Made by a program: the position numbers and the translations under genes
Shown: positions 1-8,412 of the stretch, one piece after another
Layout of the letters: each line of letters starts with the position of its first letter
How positions within the stretch are numbered: the stretch's first letter is position 1
Source: Bacteroidales bacterium UBA4230
GTDB lineage: Bacteria > Bacteroidota > Bacteroidia > Bacteroidales > UBA932
Direction: 5' to 3'
Assembly (NCBI GenBank): GCA_002395605.1
Contig: DGXO01000060.1
Span: forward strand, 1 to 59,421
Length of the DNA: 59,421 bases
Notes under the pieces: model-generated
Seen by the model: only the letters and a program-made list of their open reading frames with translations
The model's database searches: none
What the model was told of the DNA's origin: nothing

Positions 1-423
1 CTGCCATGCAACCTCCATGATGAAACGAACCTTCATGCGGGTATCTGCGTGGGTGCCGCAGAAACCGTCCACAACAAAGAGGCGCTTGCCGCTGAGCTGC
101 TGCTGGGCAAGTTTCTTGACTGCCTTCCATGTGGAAACGGACATCTTGTGGTTGTCGTTGGGATAACCTTCAGTGGTCCACCAGATTTCTCCGGGTTTGC
201 CTTCCTTGGTTGTGTTGTCGTAGACAATGTACTTGTCTTTAGGAGAACGGCCGGTGTAAACGCCTGTCATGACGTTGATAGCACCAAGCTCAGTTACCTG
301 ACCCTTGTCAAAGCCCTCAAGACCGGGCTTTGTTTCCTCGTTGTAAAGAACCTCGTACGTGGGGTTGTAAAGGATTTCCTTCACGCCCTTGATGCCGTAC
401 TTTTTGAGATCGATGTTTGCCAT
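1..423 (-). CDS. pckA: Phosphoenolpyruvate carboxykinase (ATP), N-terminal part, cut by window edge
   Basis: This is the first 141 codons of ATP-dependent PEP carboxykinase, which interconverts oxaloacetate plus ATP and PEP plus CO2. The ATG is at 423 on the minus strand and the frame stays open to base 1. The visible protein begins MANIDLKKYGIKG and contains the family's early substrate-site stretch TGVYTGRSPKDKYIV, followed by EIWW and a DGFCGTHADTRMKVR segment. The ATP-binding and metal-binding core is outside the window. In Bacteroidales this enzyme normally fixes CO2 during succinate/propionate fermentation; that role is family knowledge, not visible here. A TAAATTTG -7 box lies just upstream, over the stop codon of the neighbouring lipoprotein gene. 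Confidence 0.93.
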   Translation of the reverse strand, partial: MANIDLKKYGIKGVKEILYNPTYEVLYNEETKPGLEGFDKGQVTELGAINVMTGVYTGRSPKDKYIVYDNTTKEGKPGEIWWTTEGYPNDNHKMSVSTWKAVKKLAQQQLSGKRLFVVDGFCGTHADTRMKVRFIMEVAWQ

Positions 424-459
424 ATTGAATATTTTAAAATATTTTATTTTTTTGGTGCG

Positions 460-467
460 CAAATTTA
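460..467 (-). promoter_or_regulatory. Promoter -7 box of pckA (TAAATTTG)
   Basis: The minus strand reads TAAATTTG, a match to the Bacteroidota -7 consensus TAnnTTTG. A TTG about 20 bp further upstream could serve as the -33 element. The box overlaps the stop codon of the upstream lipoprotein gene, so pckA can start its own transcript from inside the end of the preceding operon. Confidence 0.6.
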
Positions 468-1307
468 CTCTATTTCCGCAACTTTTCCAAGCTTCTGGTT
501 TATTCTTTTTCTAAGGCCGGAAGACAGCGAAAGGTTTTCTTCTTGGTCGGCCAGATCCAGCCATTTGGCAGACAGCTCATAGTCTTCCAGAAGGTACATC
601 GCCATGGCTATGTTGTAGTCTGCGACAGCCCTTTTGAGAGCGGTCCCGCCCTTTGTGAATTTCATCCACACGTCCACGGCCTTTCCAAAATCATTCTTAT
701 AGCTGTACTCCAGGGCTTTCTCCCACTCCGAGGCATTGAAGTCGTCAAAGTAGTACAGGCTGAAAGTCTGGGTTTTCCAGTTGGAGAGGAAGCGGGTGGC
801 AATTCGGCCGCCAACGGTTTCGGCCTCCGGGGAGAGGTCCGAAATGCCGTTTTTGGGCACAAGCACGGCCTGCCCCTTGAAACGGTGCACCTTATCCTCG
901 GACATGCTGTCATAGACGCTGAGAATGGTCTTTACGGGCACCCTTGTGGGGTCTTCACCGGGAGTGAGGGTGGAATTCAGGAGGAACACTACATCGGCCT
1001 CAGTGTCCATGACAAGCGAGCGCATGAGCTCCACTGAAACGGAATCGGCCGCAGGCACGCGGTACATGCCGATGACTTCCTCTCCGCCGAAATAGTCGTT
1101 TTCAAGGACCCTGGCCATGGCCGAAGCGGTATTGCGGTCGAAGGTGGAGTCCGGGGTTTCCATGGTTACAATGGCCATGGATTTCCGGGCAAGGTCCAGC
1201 CCGGAATTGGATGGCTGGCGCACGTCCAGATGCAGGGAATACACCTGAGGGGAGCACGAGGCCGCCGCCATGGCGGCAAGAAGAAGCGGGATCAAAACTT
1301 TTTTCAT
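465..1307 (-). CDS. Lipoprotein with TPR-like C-terminus, DUF6340-like
   Basis: This is a 280-residue secreted lipoprotein of unknown function. The N-terminus is a signal peptide ending in a lipobox (residues 1-18, AAASC with Cys18). The middle resembles the Bacteroidota DUF6340 family: a nucleotide-free alpha/beta region in which paired values are compared. The C-terminal 100 residues (WEKALEYSYKNDFGKAVDVW, then an N-I-A-M-A-Y-L-L-E-D-Y repeat) look like two TPR-type helical hairpins. The start codon overlaps the rimO stop (ATGA), so it is the last gene of the nusB operon and probably translationally coupled. The DUF assignment is from memory of family shape and is tentative. Confidence 0.75.
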   Translation of the reverse strand: MKKVLIPLLLAAMAAASCSPQVYSLHLDVRQPSNSGLDLARKSMAIVTMETPDSTFDRNTASAMARVLENDYFGGEEVIGMYRVPAADSVSVELMRSLVMDTEADVVFLLNSTLTPGEDPTRVPVKTILSVYDSMSEDKVHRFKGQAVLVPKNGISDLSPEAETVGGRIATRFLSNWKTQTFSLYYFDDFNASEWEKALEYSYKNDFGKAVDVWMKFTKGGTALKRAVADYNIAMAMYLLEDYELSAKWLDLADQEENLSLSSGLRKRINQKLGKVAEIE

Positions 1308-2605
1308 ATCACTTCCGCAATTAAGTCGTATTCGTCGGCGCCGGTAATCCTGACCTCAAGGAAAGTCCCCACAAGGGACCCTCCATCCATGCCTTCCGGA
1401 AGCTTCACCAGGATTTCGCCGTCCACTTCCGGGCTTTCAAACTCACTGCGGCATACAAGGACGCCGCCCGTGAAGGAATCGGCCAGTACCTTTTCTACCG
1501 TGCCAACACGGGAAAGATTATATGCAAGAGAAATGCCACGCTGCTCTTCCATGAGGGCATCCAGGCGTTTTTTCTTGGTTGCGGGAAGCACGCTGTCCCT
1601 AAGGTTCTCTGCGCCGAAGGTTCCTTCTTCCTCGGAGTACATGAAAGCGCCAAGCCGCTGGAAACGGGCTTCCTTCACAAAGTCCAGGAGCTGGCGGAAT
1701 TCCCTGGTGCCTTCGCCGGGATGGCCCACAATCATGGTGGTGCGAAGCACAACCCCCGGGACGCGCTCTCTCATACGCTGAATAAGGGCCCTTGTCCAGG
1801 CGCCGTCCACTCCCCTGTGCATTGCCGAAAGGACGGGGTTGGCAATATGCTGAAGGGGGATGTCCATATACCGGCACACCTTAGGGTTTGTGGCCATCTG
1901 GTCAAGGACATCCTCCGGGAAATCCGCGGGATATGAGTAATGGATACGGAGCCACTCGATGCCGTCCACCTTTGAAAGCTCCTGAAGAAGAAGGGCCAGG
2001 GAGCGCTTGCCGTAAATGTCCAGGCCATAGTAGGTGGTGTCCTGGGCAATTATGACAAGCTCCCGGATGCCCTTTGCGGCAAGCTCAGTGGCTTCGGCCA
2101 CAAGGGTTTCAATGGGAACGGACTTGTGCGCTCCGCGGATAAACGGGATGGCGCAGTAGGAGCAGCGGCGGTTGCAGCCCTCGGAAATCTTGAAGTAGGC
2201 GTAAGGCTTTCCGGGAGCCGTGAGAATGCGCTTGTGGGCATTCTCATGGGACGGGGTGCATCCAAGCGCCTTCACAAGGGGATCCAGTTCCCTTGCGCCG
2301 AACCAGCCGTCAACCTCCGGGATAAGGTCCGGGAGTTCCTGGGGGTATCTTTGGGAAAGGCAGCCGAAAACAAGGAGACGGCCTACCTCCCCCGCCTTTT
2401 TCCTTTGGGCGGCTTCCAGGATAACCTGGATGGACTGTTCCTTGGCGTCCCCGATGAACCCGCAGGTGTTTATTGCAAGGACATCTACCGGTGAGGCATC
2501 CTCCTCAGGCACAATCTCATACGAGCCTTGTACCTGATACAGCAGGTGTTCCGTGTCTACGGTGTTCTTGGAACAGCCCAGGGTTATGACCTTGAGGGTG
2601 GGCAT
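1304..2605 (-). CDS. rimO: Ribosomal protein uS12 methylthiotransferase RimO
   Basis: RimO is a radical-SAM enzyme that adds a methylthio group to an aspartate of ribosomal protein S12. The 433-residue protein has the three expected parts. These are an N-terminal UPF0004 domain with its three cysteines (LGCSKN, NTCGF, FGCLSQRYP), a radical-SAM domain with the CxxxCxxC cluster motif SEGCNRRCSYCAIP near residue 145, and a C-terminal TRAM domain (about 370-433). The length is typical. It sits between DUF5606 and the lipoprotein gene, overlapping the latter by 4 bp and the former by 1 bp, as expected for one polycistronic unit. RimO rather than MiaB is supported by the short linker and the LGCSKN N-terminus. 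Confidence 0.95.
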   Translation of the reverse strand: MPTLKVITLGCSKNTVDTEHLLYQVQGSYEIVPEEDASPVDVLAINTCGFIGDAKEQSIQVILEAAQRKKAGEVGRLLVFGCLSQRYPQELPDLIPEVDGWFGARELDPLVKALGCTPSHENAHKRILTAPGKPYAYFKISEGCNRRCSYCAIPFIRGAHKSVPIETLVAEATELAAKGIRELVIIAQDTTYYGLDIYGKRSLALLLQELSKVDGIEWLRIHYSYPADFPEDVLDQMATNPKVCRYMDIPLQHIANPVLSAMHRGVDGAWTRALIQRMRERVPGVVLRTTMIVGHPGEGTREFRQLLDFVKEARFQRLGAFMYSEEEGTFGAENLRDSVLPATKKKRLDALMEEQRGISLAYNLSRVGTVEKVLADSFTGGVLVCRSEFESPEVDGEILVKLPEGMDGGSLVGTFLEVRITGADEYDLIAEVI

Positions 2606-3048
2606 TATGCCTCCTTGGCGGCTTCGGCCTCACGTTCTTCGTCCGTGAGGAAATCCAGGGAAGCGTATTCCTTGAGGATATTGTACCATTCGGCCACCTT
2701 CTTCATGTGAGACACGTAGAAGCGGTCACGGTCATAGTCCGGAAGGGCCTTCTCAAAGAGGGCCTTGAATTCAGTATCGGCGGCCTTGTGGGCGGGTGCG
2801 GGGGCGTCTCCAAGCACTTCCTTCATCTTGAGGAACACCTCCTGGAGCTTGATTTCTTCCTCGGAGGTATAGATGGAGATGTCGGCCATGGAAGTGATAC
2901 CGGCCGAAGCGCTCACATTAAGACGCTTCTTGGTGTCAAGTGCCTCAACAATGGCGCCCTGGCGTGACTGTGCGATATAATTGAAAAGGCCCCTTTGGCC
3001 ACGTACTGAAAGAATTTTCGCGAGATCTGTTTTCATATTTTGAGTCAT
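2605..3048 (-). CDS. DUF5606 family protein (Bacteroidota-specific)
   Basis: This 147-residue cytoplasmic protein matches the Bacteroidota-restricted DUF5606 family (N-terminal beta-rich module, about residues 5-75, ILSVRGQRGLFNYIAQSRQG). A C-terminal helical half (about 90-135) contains the conserved DRDRFYVSHMKKVAEWYNIL stretch. Function is unknown. The ATG at 3048 overlaps the coaE stop (ATGA); a second in-frame ATG four codons later is possible, but coupling favours the first. Its place between coaE and rimO, in the nusB-yajC-ybbR-coaE series, is a common Bacteroidales arrangement and suggests a housekeeping role. Confidence 0.88.
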   Translation of the reverse strand: MTQNMKTDLAKILSVRGQRGLFNYIAQSRQGAIVEALDTKKRLNVSASAGITSMADISIYTSEEEIKLQEVFLKMKEVLGDAPAPAHKAADTEFKALFEKALPDYDRDRFYVSHMKKVAEWYNILKEYASLDFLTDEEREAEAAKEA

Positions 3049-3617
3049 TTGTTTTCAAGTTTACAAATATAACTATTTTTGCCGAAAAAGACGCGGTTCA
3101 CCTTCCGGGAAAGAGCCTGGATGGTGCTGCCGTTCTCTATTACGGCATGGGCCTTTGAAAGGTCCAAAGTCTGTGCTGCCATCCGGCGGCGGGCGTCTTC
3201 TTCCGTGAGCCCCCGGCCGATGAGCCTCTGAAGCCTCACTTCCTCCGGGGCCGTAACCGCAACCACATAATGGGCAATGCCGTTAAAAATTGGCTTTGAA
3301 AGTATTACGGCCGATTCCAGCACCACAAACGGAGCCGTCTGGGATCTCCGCCACGCCTTGAAATCCTCAAGTACAAGCGGATACACTATCCCCTCCAGTT
3401 TTTCACGGGCTGCGTCATTGGAGAAGATAAGCTTCGCAAAGTCCCTGAACGGCACACCAAGCTCCTTTTCCAGCCTCGCCTTAAGCCCCGGAACGGAGTC
3501 ATACAGCGCCTTGGTGCGGGAGTCGGAATCATATATGGGAATGCCCTTCCTTGAAAGAAGGGCGCAAACGGCGGATTTTCCGCTTCCTATAGTGCCTGTT
3601 ACAATTACGGTGAGCAT
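3045..3617 (-). CDS. coaE: Dephospho-CoA kinase
   Basis: CoaE catalyses the last step of coenzyme A synthesis, phosphorylating the 3'-hydroxyl of dephospho-CoA. The 190-residue protein begins with a P-loop (GTIGSGKSAVC, residues 7-17), has the DSD motif of the Walker B-like region (YDSDSRTKALY), and a lid region rich in arginine (LQRLIGRGLTEEDARRRM). Its length is normal. It overlaps the ybbR stop by one base (TAATG) and the DUF5606 start by four, within the nusB operon. Confidence 0.94.
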   Translation of the reverse strand: MLTVIVTGTIGSGKSAVCALLSRKGIPIYDSDSRTKALYDSVPGLKARLEKELGVPFRDFAKLIFSNDAAREKLEGIVYPLVLEDFKAWRRSQTAPFVVLESAVILSKPIFNGIAHYVVAVTAPEEVRLQRLIGRGLTEEDARRRMAAQTLDLSKAHAVIENGSTIQALSRKVNRVFFGKNSYICKLENK

Positions 3618-4585
3618 TACCTCAGCTCTACGCAGTCAAACACCTCAGGCTCTACGTGATACTCCAGCACACCGGAAGGCAGTCTGAGGGTGCGGGGCGC
3701 GCACCGGCCGCTCAGGGACTCGCTGAAGTCACGGTAGTCTATGTACAGTTTGAACGACGCCACAGGGTCTTTCTGGAGAGGGAATGCACAGCGCATGACA
3801 ACCGACGCCGTGGTGGGATACACCTGCAGCTGATGCCCGGCGGGGACGTTCCACACCTCCAGGGGAACCTCCGTGCGGAGTTCCACATACCTGGAAACCG
3901 GAATTTCATAGCTCACTTCCTCGTGGGACATCCTAACGCCCGGAATCTCTTCAAGCTTCAGGATTCCGTGCTGGGAGCTATGGAGGTCTGTCATGACAAT
4001 GCGGGCCGAAGTTATTTTCTCTATGCCATCAAGGATTTCGTCCGTGCCATAAACCGTTACGGAGTCCGGGGAAACCCGGAACGGGCCGCTGAGCATGTAC
4101 TGGGAGCGGCAGTGGATGGAGCGGGGAACCTCTATTGGCACCTTCTTGTGCTTTTCGGAGGGGAACACAAAGCGGAGGGTATCAGTAATGAAGGCCTCTA
4201 CAGTGGTGCCTTCCCCGAAAAACTGGCCGATGTAGGAGTTCTTGGCGCCGCCTATGACGCAGAAGGTTTCCGGCCCCGTACGGCGCATGTCGCCTCTGTC
4301 GAAGGCAACCGTCACAACCCGTTTTTCCTTGCGGCTGTGCTCCCTCACAAGGCGGAATCCGTCTGTGCGGCAGCGCGCGCTTACTATTACGGTATTGGAC
4401 GAGGTGCCCCTGTGGCCGTCTATGTTGCACTGGGCCACCACCGGGACGCTAATGGTTCCGGTGTAAACGTTGGAGAGCTGTGTCAGAAACCAGATAAGGC
4501 TGGCGATGAGAACGGAAGCGGCAAGGATCACCCACTCCCGTCCCATTCCGCCTTTCAGCTTTCCTATGCGCTCCTTAAGCGGCAC
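3617..4585 (-). CDS. YbbR-like domain protein, membrane anchored
   Basis: The 322-residue protein has one N-terminal membrane segment (about residues 18-35, WVILAASVLIASLIWFL) followed by extracytoplasmic beta-rich YbbR-like repeats, for example the SVPVV and VPIEVPRSI strands. Such proteins in Firmicutes (CdaR) interact with a cyclic-di-AMP cyclase. No cyclase gene is adjacent here, so that link is not supported by context. Translation appears to start at a GTG (4585), seven bases after the yajC stop; the next in-frame Met is about 13 residues in. It lies in the nusB-yajC-ybbR-coaE operon. Confidence 0.85.
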   Translation of the reverse strand: MPLKERIGKLKGGMGREWVILAASVLIASLIWFLTQLSNVYTGTISVPVVAQCNIDGHRGTSSNTVIVSARCRTDGFRLVREHSRKEKRVVTVAFDRGDMRRTGPETFCVIGGAKNSYIGQFFGEGTTVEAFITDTLRFVFPSEKHKKVPIEVPRSIHCRSQYMLSGPFRVSPDSVTVYGTDEILDGIEKITSARIVMTDLHSSQHGILKLEEIPGVRMSHEEVSYEIPVSRYVELRTEVPLEVWNVPAGHQLQVYPTTASVVMRCAFPLQKDPVASFKLYIDYRDFSESLSGRCAPRTLRLPSGVLEYHVEPEVFDCVELR

Positions 4586-4591
4586 TGTGGT

Positions 4592-4909
4592 TTACTTCTG
4601 GACGTCAGAGTAATCCTTCTGGAGGCCCTGCTTGTCTACGCGGAGCTTTACGTCGCCGTCCACTTTAAGAAGGGCGGTTTTCTCGTTTACCTCCACGATT
4701 TCTCCGTAGATGCCGCCGACGGTGACAACCTTGTCACCTTTCTTGAGGCTGTTACGGAACTCCTGGAGCTCTTTCTGCTGCTTGCGCTGGGGACGGATCA
4801 TGAAAAGCCACATCACAAGGATGATGGCGGCGAACATGATGATTGTGGGAAGGGCGCTCTGCTGACCCTGGGGGGCAGCTGCCTGAAGTGCGATGAAAAG
4901 AGTGTTCAT
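4592..4909 (-). CDS. yajC: Preprotein translocase accessory subunit YajC
   Basis: YajC is a small inner-membrane partner of the SecDF complex. The 105-residue protein has one hydrophobic helix (about residues 22-40, LPTIIMFAAIILVMWLF) followed at once by the hallmark MIRPQRKQQKELQEF. A short soluble domain with GDKVVTVGGIYGEIVEV follows. It starts two bases after the nusB stop codon and is co-transcribed with it. Confidence 0.96.
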   Translation of the reverse strand: MNTLFIALQAAAPQGQQSALPTIIMFAAIILVMWLFMIRPQRKQQKELQEFRNSLKKGDKVVTVGGIYGEIVEVNEKTALLKVDGDVKLRVDKQGLQKDYSDVQK

Positions 4910-4911
4910 TT

Positions 4912-5841
4912 CTATAATGCGTTATTGTTTTTGACTATTGTTCCCTTGGCTTCGCCGTCTTTGATGAGGCGGTCCAGAAGGCCGTTCACAAAGCTGCGGC
5001 TTTTGGGAGTGGAGTAGTATTTGGATATTTCCACGTATTCGTTGATGGTAACCCTGATGGGGATGTCGGGGAAGGTGGTGGCTTCGGCCAGTCCCATTGC
5101 TATGAGCACGATGTCCGTGGTGTAGAGACGGTCCTGGTCCCATTTGGAGACGGACTGTGCAATGAGGGTGCTGTACTCCGAGTAACGGCCATATGCCGCC
5201 GAAAGGAGTTTCTTGGAGAATTCCTCACCGTCCGGCATGTAGAGCGGAGGGTAGCTCCAGCGACCAAGGCGGCCGGCCTCTTCCAAGGAGCGGATGCAGG
5301 TGCCAAGGGCATAGGGAAGGTCATCGGCCCAGTGGATGGAGAGGTCTTCCAGGATCTGGGCAAGCGAAGGGTCGTCCTCGAACTCTTCCTCGAACACCCT
5401 TTTCCAAAGCGCGGCGTCTTCCTTGAGGGAAGATGTGCCGGAGTTCATGTACTCGAGGAAATAATCGCGGGTTTTAAGGCGCACGTAAAGGTCTGACAGG
5501 AAGGCGTCGTTCTGGGCCCAGGACATCTTTTTCTTTTCCGTGATGCGCTTGAAGTCTGGGTCTCCCTCCAGGAGGGCCGAAATGCCGTTACGGACAAATT
5601 TCATGTTGGGAGAGAGGTCTTCCTCGGTGGGATTGAACTTTCCTTTTGCGGCCTCGATGCGGCGTGCGGCCTCCCCCGTGAGGGCCGGGATCACGGAAAG
5701 CATATATAGATATAGGTCCCTGGTGGCTTCTGCAGAGGTTTCAAGGCTTCCGAGTGCTTCCTTCAGTGAAAGGTCCGGATTCTCTGCGTAAGAATACAGC
5801 ACCTTGAAGGCCTTGATACGTAAGATTCGTCTGTTGAGCAT
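4912..5841 (-). CDS. nusB: Transcription antitermination factor NusB (long Bacteroidota form)
   Basis: NusB binds boxA RNA with S10 and supports rRNA antitermination. The protein has 309 residues, the long form usual in Bacteroidota. An N-terminal NusB-like half (LNRRILRIKAFKVLYSYAENP) and a large middle part precede the canonical C-terminal NusB core with the conserved INEYVEISKYYSTPKSRSFVNGLLD (about residues 255-280). It is the first gene of a seven-gene minus-strand operon and has its own -7 box 20 bp upstream. Confidence 0.93.
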   Translation of the reverse strand: MLNRRILRIKAFKVLYSYAENPDLSLKEALGSLETSAEATRDLYLYMLSVIPALTGEAARRIEAAKGKFNPTEEDLSPNMKFVRNGISALLEGDPDFKRITEKKKMSWAQNDAFLSDLYVRLKTRDYFLEYMNSGTSSLKEDAALWKRVFEEEFEDDPSLAQILEDLSIHWADDLPYALGTCIRSLEEAGRLGRWSYPPLYMPDGEEFSKKLLSAAYGRYSEYSTLIAQSVSKWDQDRLYTTDIVLIAMGLAEATTFPDIPIRVTINEYVEISKYYSTPKSRSFVNGLLDRLIKDGEAKGTIVKNNNAL

Positions 5842-5861
5842 ATGTCAAATAAAATTTATGG

Positions 5862-5900
5862 CAAAGATAGCGTTTTTTTAATAATAAATAGTTATATTTG
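5862..5900. promoter_or_regulatory. Divergent promoter pair for nusB (-) and DUF3276 (+)
   Basis: On the minus strand TATCTTTG (5862-5869) fits the Bacteroidota -7 box and serves nusB. On the plus strand TATATTTG (5893-5900) serves the DUF3276 gene. The intergenic space is only about 90 bp and strongly A/T rich. No clear -33 TTTG is seen for either at the usual spacing. Confidence 0.75.
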
Positions 5901-5929
5901 TGTTTGAAAACCAAAAACGAAGAGAGAAG

Positions 5930-6256
5930 ATGTACAGTGAAGACCGCAATACGGAAGACGTCTACTCAAAGCCTGTGAGGGCTGGTAAGCGTACCTATTT
6001 CTTTGATGTCAAGAGCACCAAAGGCAACAACGACTACTATCTTACCATCACGGAAAGCAAGCGCCGCACAGAACGCGACGGCTCGTTCGTGTATGACAAA
6101 CACAAGATATTCCTTTACAAGGAAGACTTCGAGAAATTCTCCGAAGGCCTCCAGGAGGCTGTGGGATACATCATGCACAACCTCCTCCATGACCAGCCAA
6201 TCCGCCAGTACCCCTCCCGCGAGGATCTGGATGTCCAGGAGAAAGAAGAGTTCTAA
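5930..6256 (+). CDS. PUR-alpha-like nucleic-acid-binding protein, DUF3276
   Basis: This 108-residue protein belongs to DUF3276, the bacterial PUR-alpha-like single-stranded DNA/RNA-binding family known from Borrelia and Bacteroidota. Visible features are the basic beta-strand stretch SKPVRAGKRTYFFDVKSTKGNDYYLTITESKRR split over residues 13-45, and DKHKIFLYKEDFEKFSEGL, typical of a PUR repeat. The open frame extends upstream to a GTG at 5900, but that codon overlaps the -7 box. The ATG at 5930 is therefore the start. An intrinsic terminator follows 12 bp after the stop. Confidence 0.92.
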   Translation: MYSEDRNTEDVYSKPVRAGKRTYFFDVKSTKGNNDYYLTITESKRRTERDGSFVYDKHKIFLYKEDFEKFSEGLQEAVGYIMHNLLHDQPIRQYPSREDLDVQEKEEF

Positions 6257-6267
6257 ACAACTTAACG

Positions 6268-6292
6268 CCGGCACAATTGCGCCGGTTTTTTT
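6268..6292 (+). terminator. Intrinsic terminator after DUF3276
   Basis: CCGGC-ACAATTGC-GCCGG forms a GC stem that can extend inward through AATT. It is followed by seven T residues (6286-6292). It separates the DUF3276 gene from the purine-salvage operon, whose own promoter is not evident. Confidence 0.85.
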
Positions 6293-6309
6293 GAATCCAA
6301 ACTGCCGCC

Positions 6310-7563
6310 ATGTTACTCAGAAACGTTCTTTGGGAAGACTCTCCCGCCCACATCCTCATCAAAGGAAATCTCATTTCAAAAGTGAGCCGAACTCCCATTG
6401 ATGTCCCCCCTGAGGAAGAAGTTATAGACTGCACCGGAAAGGCCGTCATTCCGGGCTTCGTGAACGCTCACACCCATGCAGCCATGATAATGCTCCGCGG
6501 CATCAACGAAGACCTCACCCTTTACCAGTGGCTGGAAAAAGTATGGGCGTCGGAGGCCAAGATGGACGGAGAGTTCATCTACTGGGGCACCAAAGCGGCC
6601 TGCCTTGAGATGATAAAGAGCGGCACCACCACTTTCAACGACCAATACTGGTTCCCCTCCCACGCCCGCAAGGCGGCGGTTGAAATGGGACTTCGGCCTG
6701 CGGTGTCGTTCATTTTCCTTGACTCCCAGGACCCTAAAATGGCCGCAATGCAACGAATAGCCTGCCAGAAACTCTATGAGCGTTCCCTGGACTGGGGCAC
6801 AAAGTCACTTTTCACAATCTCCATCCATTCCGTTTATACCGTTACGGAGGAGAATATCCTTTGGGCCGCCGATTTCGCCCGTGACCGCGGGCTCAAGATA
6901 CACATGCATCTTGCCGAAACCGCCCAGGAGGTTGAAGACTGCCGGAGGACACACAAAGGGCTGTCTCCCACGGAGTACTTCGACGCCCTCGGGATTTTCG
7001 GCCCGGATGTAATTGCCGCCCACTGCCTTTTCCTCCAGGACCATGACGTCCAGATACTTGGAGACCACAAGGTGAGCTGCGTCCACAACATCAACTCAAA
7101 CCTCAAGCTGGCATCCGGCTTTGAGTTCCGCTTCAACGAACTTGTGGAGGCCGGCGCCAACGTGTGCCTTGGCACGGACGGCGCGGCGTCGTCCAACACC
7201 GTAGACATGCTGGAGCACATGAAAAACAGCGCCATGGTGCAGAAAGCATGGCGCAGGGACCCTGCGGCGCTTCCGCTTGGGCAGCTTCTTGCAAGCGCCA
7301 CGGAAAACGGCGCAAAGGCACTGGGCCTCAATTCCGGCGTCATCCGTGAAGGCGCCCTCGCAGACCTCTCCCTCATAGACATCACCGGTACGGCGTTCAT
7401 CTCCCCCGCCCCCACACTTGCAAACCTTGTGTATGCCGCTCACTCAGACGTCATTACGGATGTAATGTCCGGCGGCAGGTGGATCATGAGAAACCGCGTT
7501 GTCCCCAATGAAGAGGAGATTGTCACGGAGGCCCGCAAAGTACTGAAACAGATAACCGAATAA
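6310..7563 (+). CDS. mtaD: Amidohydrolase of the MTA/SAH deaminase family
   Basis: The 417-residue protein is a metal-dependent amidohydrolase resembling 5'-methylthioadenosine/S-adenosylhomocysteine deaminase. Key features are the N-terminal beta-sandwich, the metal motif VNAHTHAAM (around residue 55), HMHLAET (about 200), the AAHC histidine motif (about 237) and the late metal aspartate in CLGTDGAASSNT (about 285). It is followed three bases later by two purine nucleoside phosphorylase genes, which fits deamination of adenine nucleosides or SAM by-products followed by phosphorolysis. The exact substrate (MTA, SAH, adenosine or 5'-deoxyadenosine) cannot be told from sequence alone. Confidence 0.82.
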   Translation: MLLRNVLWEDSPAHILIKGNLISKVSRTPIDVPPEEEVIDCTGKAVIPGFVNAHTHAAMIMLRGINEDLTLYQWLEKVWASEAKMDGEFIYWGTKAACLEMIKSGTTTFNDQYWFPSHARKAAVEMGLRPAVSFIFLDSQDPKMAAMQRIACQKLYERSLDWGTKSLFTISIHSVYTVTEENILWAADFARDRGLKIHMHLAETAQEVEDCRRTHKGLSPTEYFDALGIFGPDVIAAHCLFLQDHDVQILGDHKVSCVHNINSNLKLASGFEFRFNELVEAGANVCLGTDGAASSNTVDMLEHMKNSAMVQKAWRRDPAALPLGQLLASATENGAKALGLNSGVIREGALADLSLIDITGTAFISPAPTLANLVYAAHSDVITDVMSGGRWIMRNRVVPNEEEIVTEARKVLKQITE

Positions 7564-7565
7564 AC

Positions 7566-8396
7566 ATGACTGACCACAGAATCCAGAAGATAAAAGACAG
7601 CGTCTCCGCGCTTAAGGAAAGGCTCGGGGATTTCACCCCGGAAATAGGCATAGTCCTTGGCAGCGGCCTTGGGGCCCTGGCCGATTCCATAGAGAACCCC
7701 GTCACGGTCCCCTACCGTGACCTTCCCGGCTTCCCCGTATCCACCGCCGTGGGCCACAAGGGCAATTACATTGCGGGATACATCTCCGGGAAAAAGGTGC
7801 TTGCCATGCAGGGCCGGATCCACTACTACGAGGGTTACGGCATGGACATGGTGGTACTCCCCGTCCGCGTGATGATAATGATGGGCATCAAATACCTCTT
7901 TGTCTCCAACGCGGCGGGCGGCACCAACTTCGGTTTCCATATCGGGGACCTCATGATCATAAAGGACCATATCAACCTGCTTCCCAACCCCCTCATCGGC
8001 CCCAATCTTGATGAAATTGGGCCGCGTTTCCCCGACATGACACGCCCCTACGACCCTTCCCTTATCCGCATGGCCGAAAAAATAGCCGCGGAAAACGGGA
8101 TAGAACTCAAGAAAGGTGTCTACGTGGGCGGCACCGGGCCTTCCTATGAGACCCCGGCCGAATACAAGTATTTCCGCCTCATCGGCGGTGACGCCGTGGG
8201 CATGAGCACCATCCCGGAGGTGATTGTGGCACGTCATGCCGGCATTTCCGTCTTCGGCATTTCCGTCATAACCAATGAAGCCCACGACGACTACGCCGAA
8301 GACTATGTCAACGACGGCGCGGACGTAGTGGAGGCAGCAAACGCCGCTGCGGCCAAAATGACCGCCCTGATCGGCAAAATGATTGAGAATCTCTAA
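7566..8396 (+). CDS. Purine nucleoside phosphorylase, trimeric class, paralogue 1
   Basis: This 276-residue enzyme cleaves purine nucleosides with phosphate to give the base and (deoxy)ribose-1-phosphate. It shows the trimeric PNP signatures GSGLG (phosphate loop), GRIHYYEGY, VSNAAGGTN, GPSYETPAEY with the purine-contacting Glu, and GMSTIPEVIVARH. The purine-site residue equivalent to human Asn243 is Asn (SVITNEA, Asn237), which predicts 6-oxopurine preference (inosine/guanosine). The residue aligned with human His257, which contacts the ribose 5'-OH, appears to be Gly. It lies between the amidohydrolase and a second PNP gene, 16 bp apart from the latter. Confidence 0.9.
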   Translation: MTDHRIQKIKDSVSALKERLGDFTPEIGIVLGSGLGALADSIENPVTVPYRDLPGFPVSTAVGHKGNYIAGYISGKKVLAMQGRIHYYEGYGMDMVVLPVRVMIMMGIKYLFVSNAAGGTNFGFHIGDLMIIKDHINLLPNPLIGPNLDEIGPRFPDMTRPYDPSLIRMAEKIAAENGIELKKGVYVGGTGPSYETPAEYKYFRLIGGDAVGMSTIPEVIVARHAGISVFGISVITNEAHDDYAEDYVNDGADVVEAANAAAAKMTALIGKMIENL

Positions 8397-8412
8397 AACC
8401 AAACTTTAAAAT

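Noticed and set aside
3656..5017. A 453-codon open frame on the plus strand
   Set aside because: It runs antisense across coaE/ybbR/yajC/nusB, which have clear family matches. It has no recognisable domain and no promoter; it is a by-product of biased codon use.
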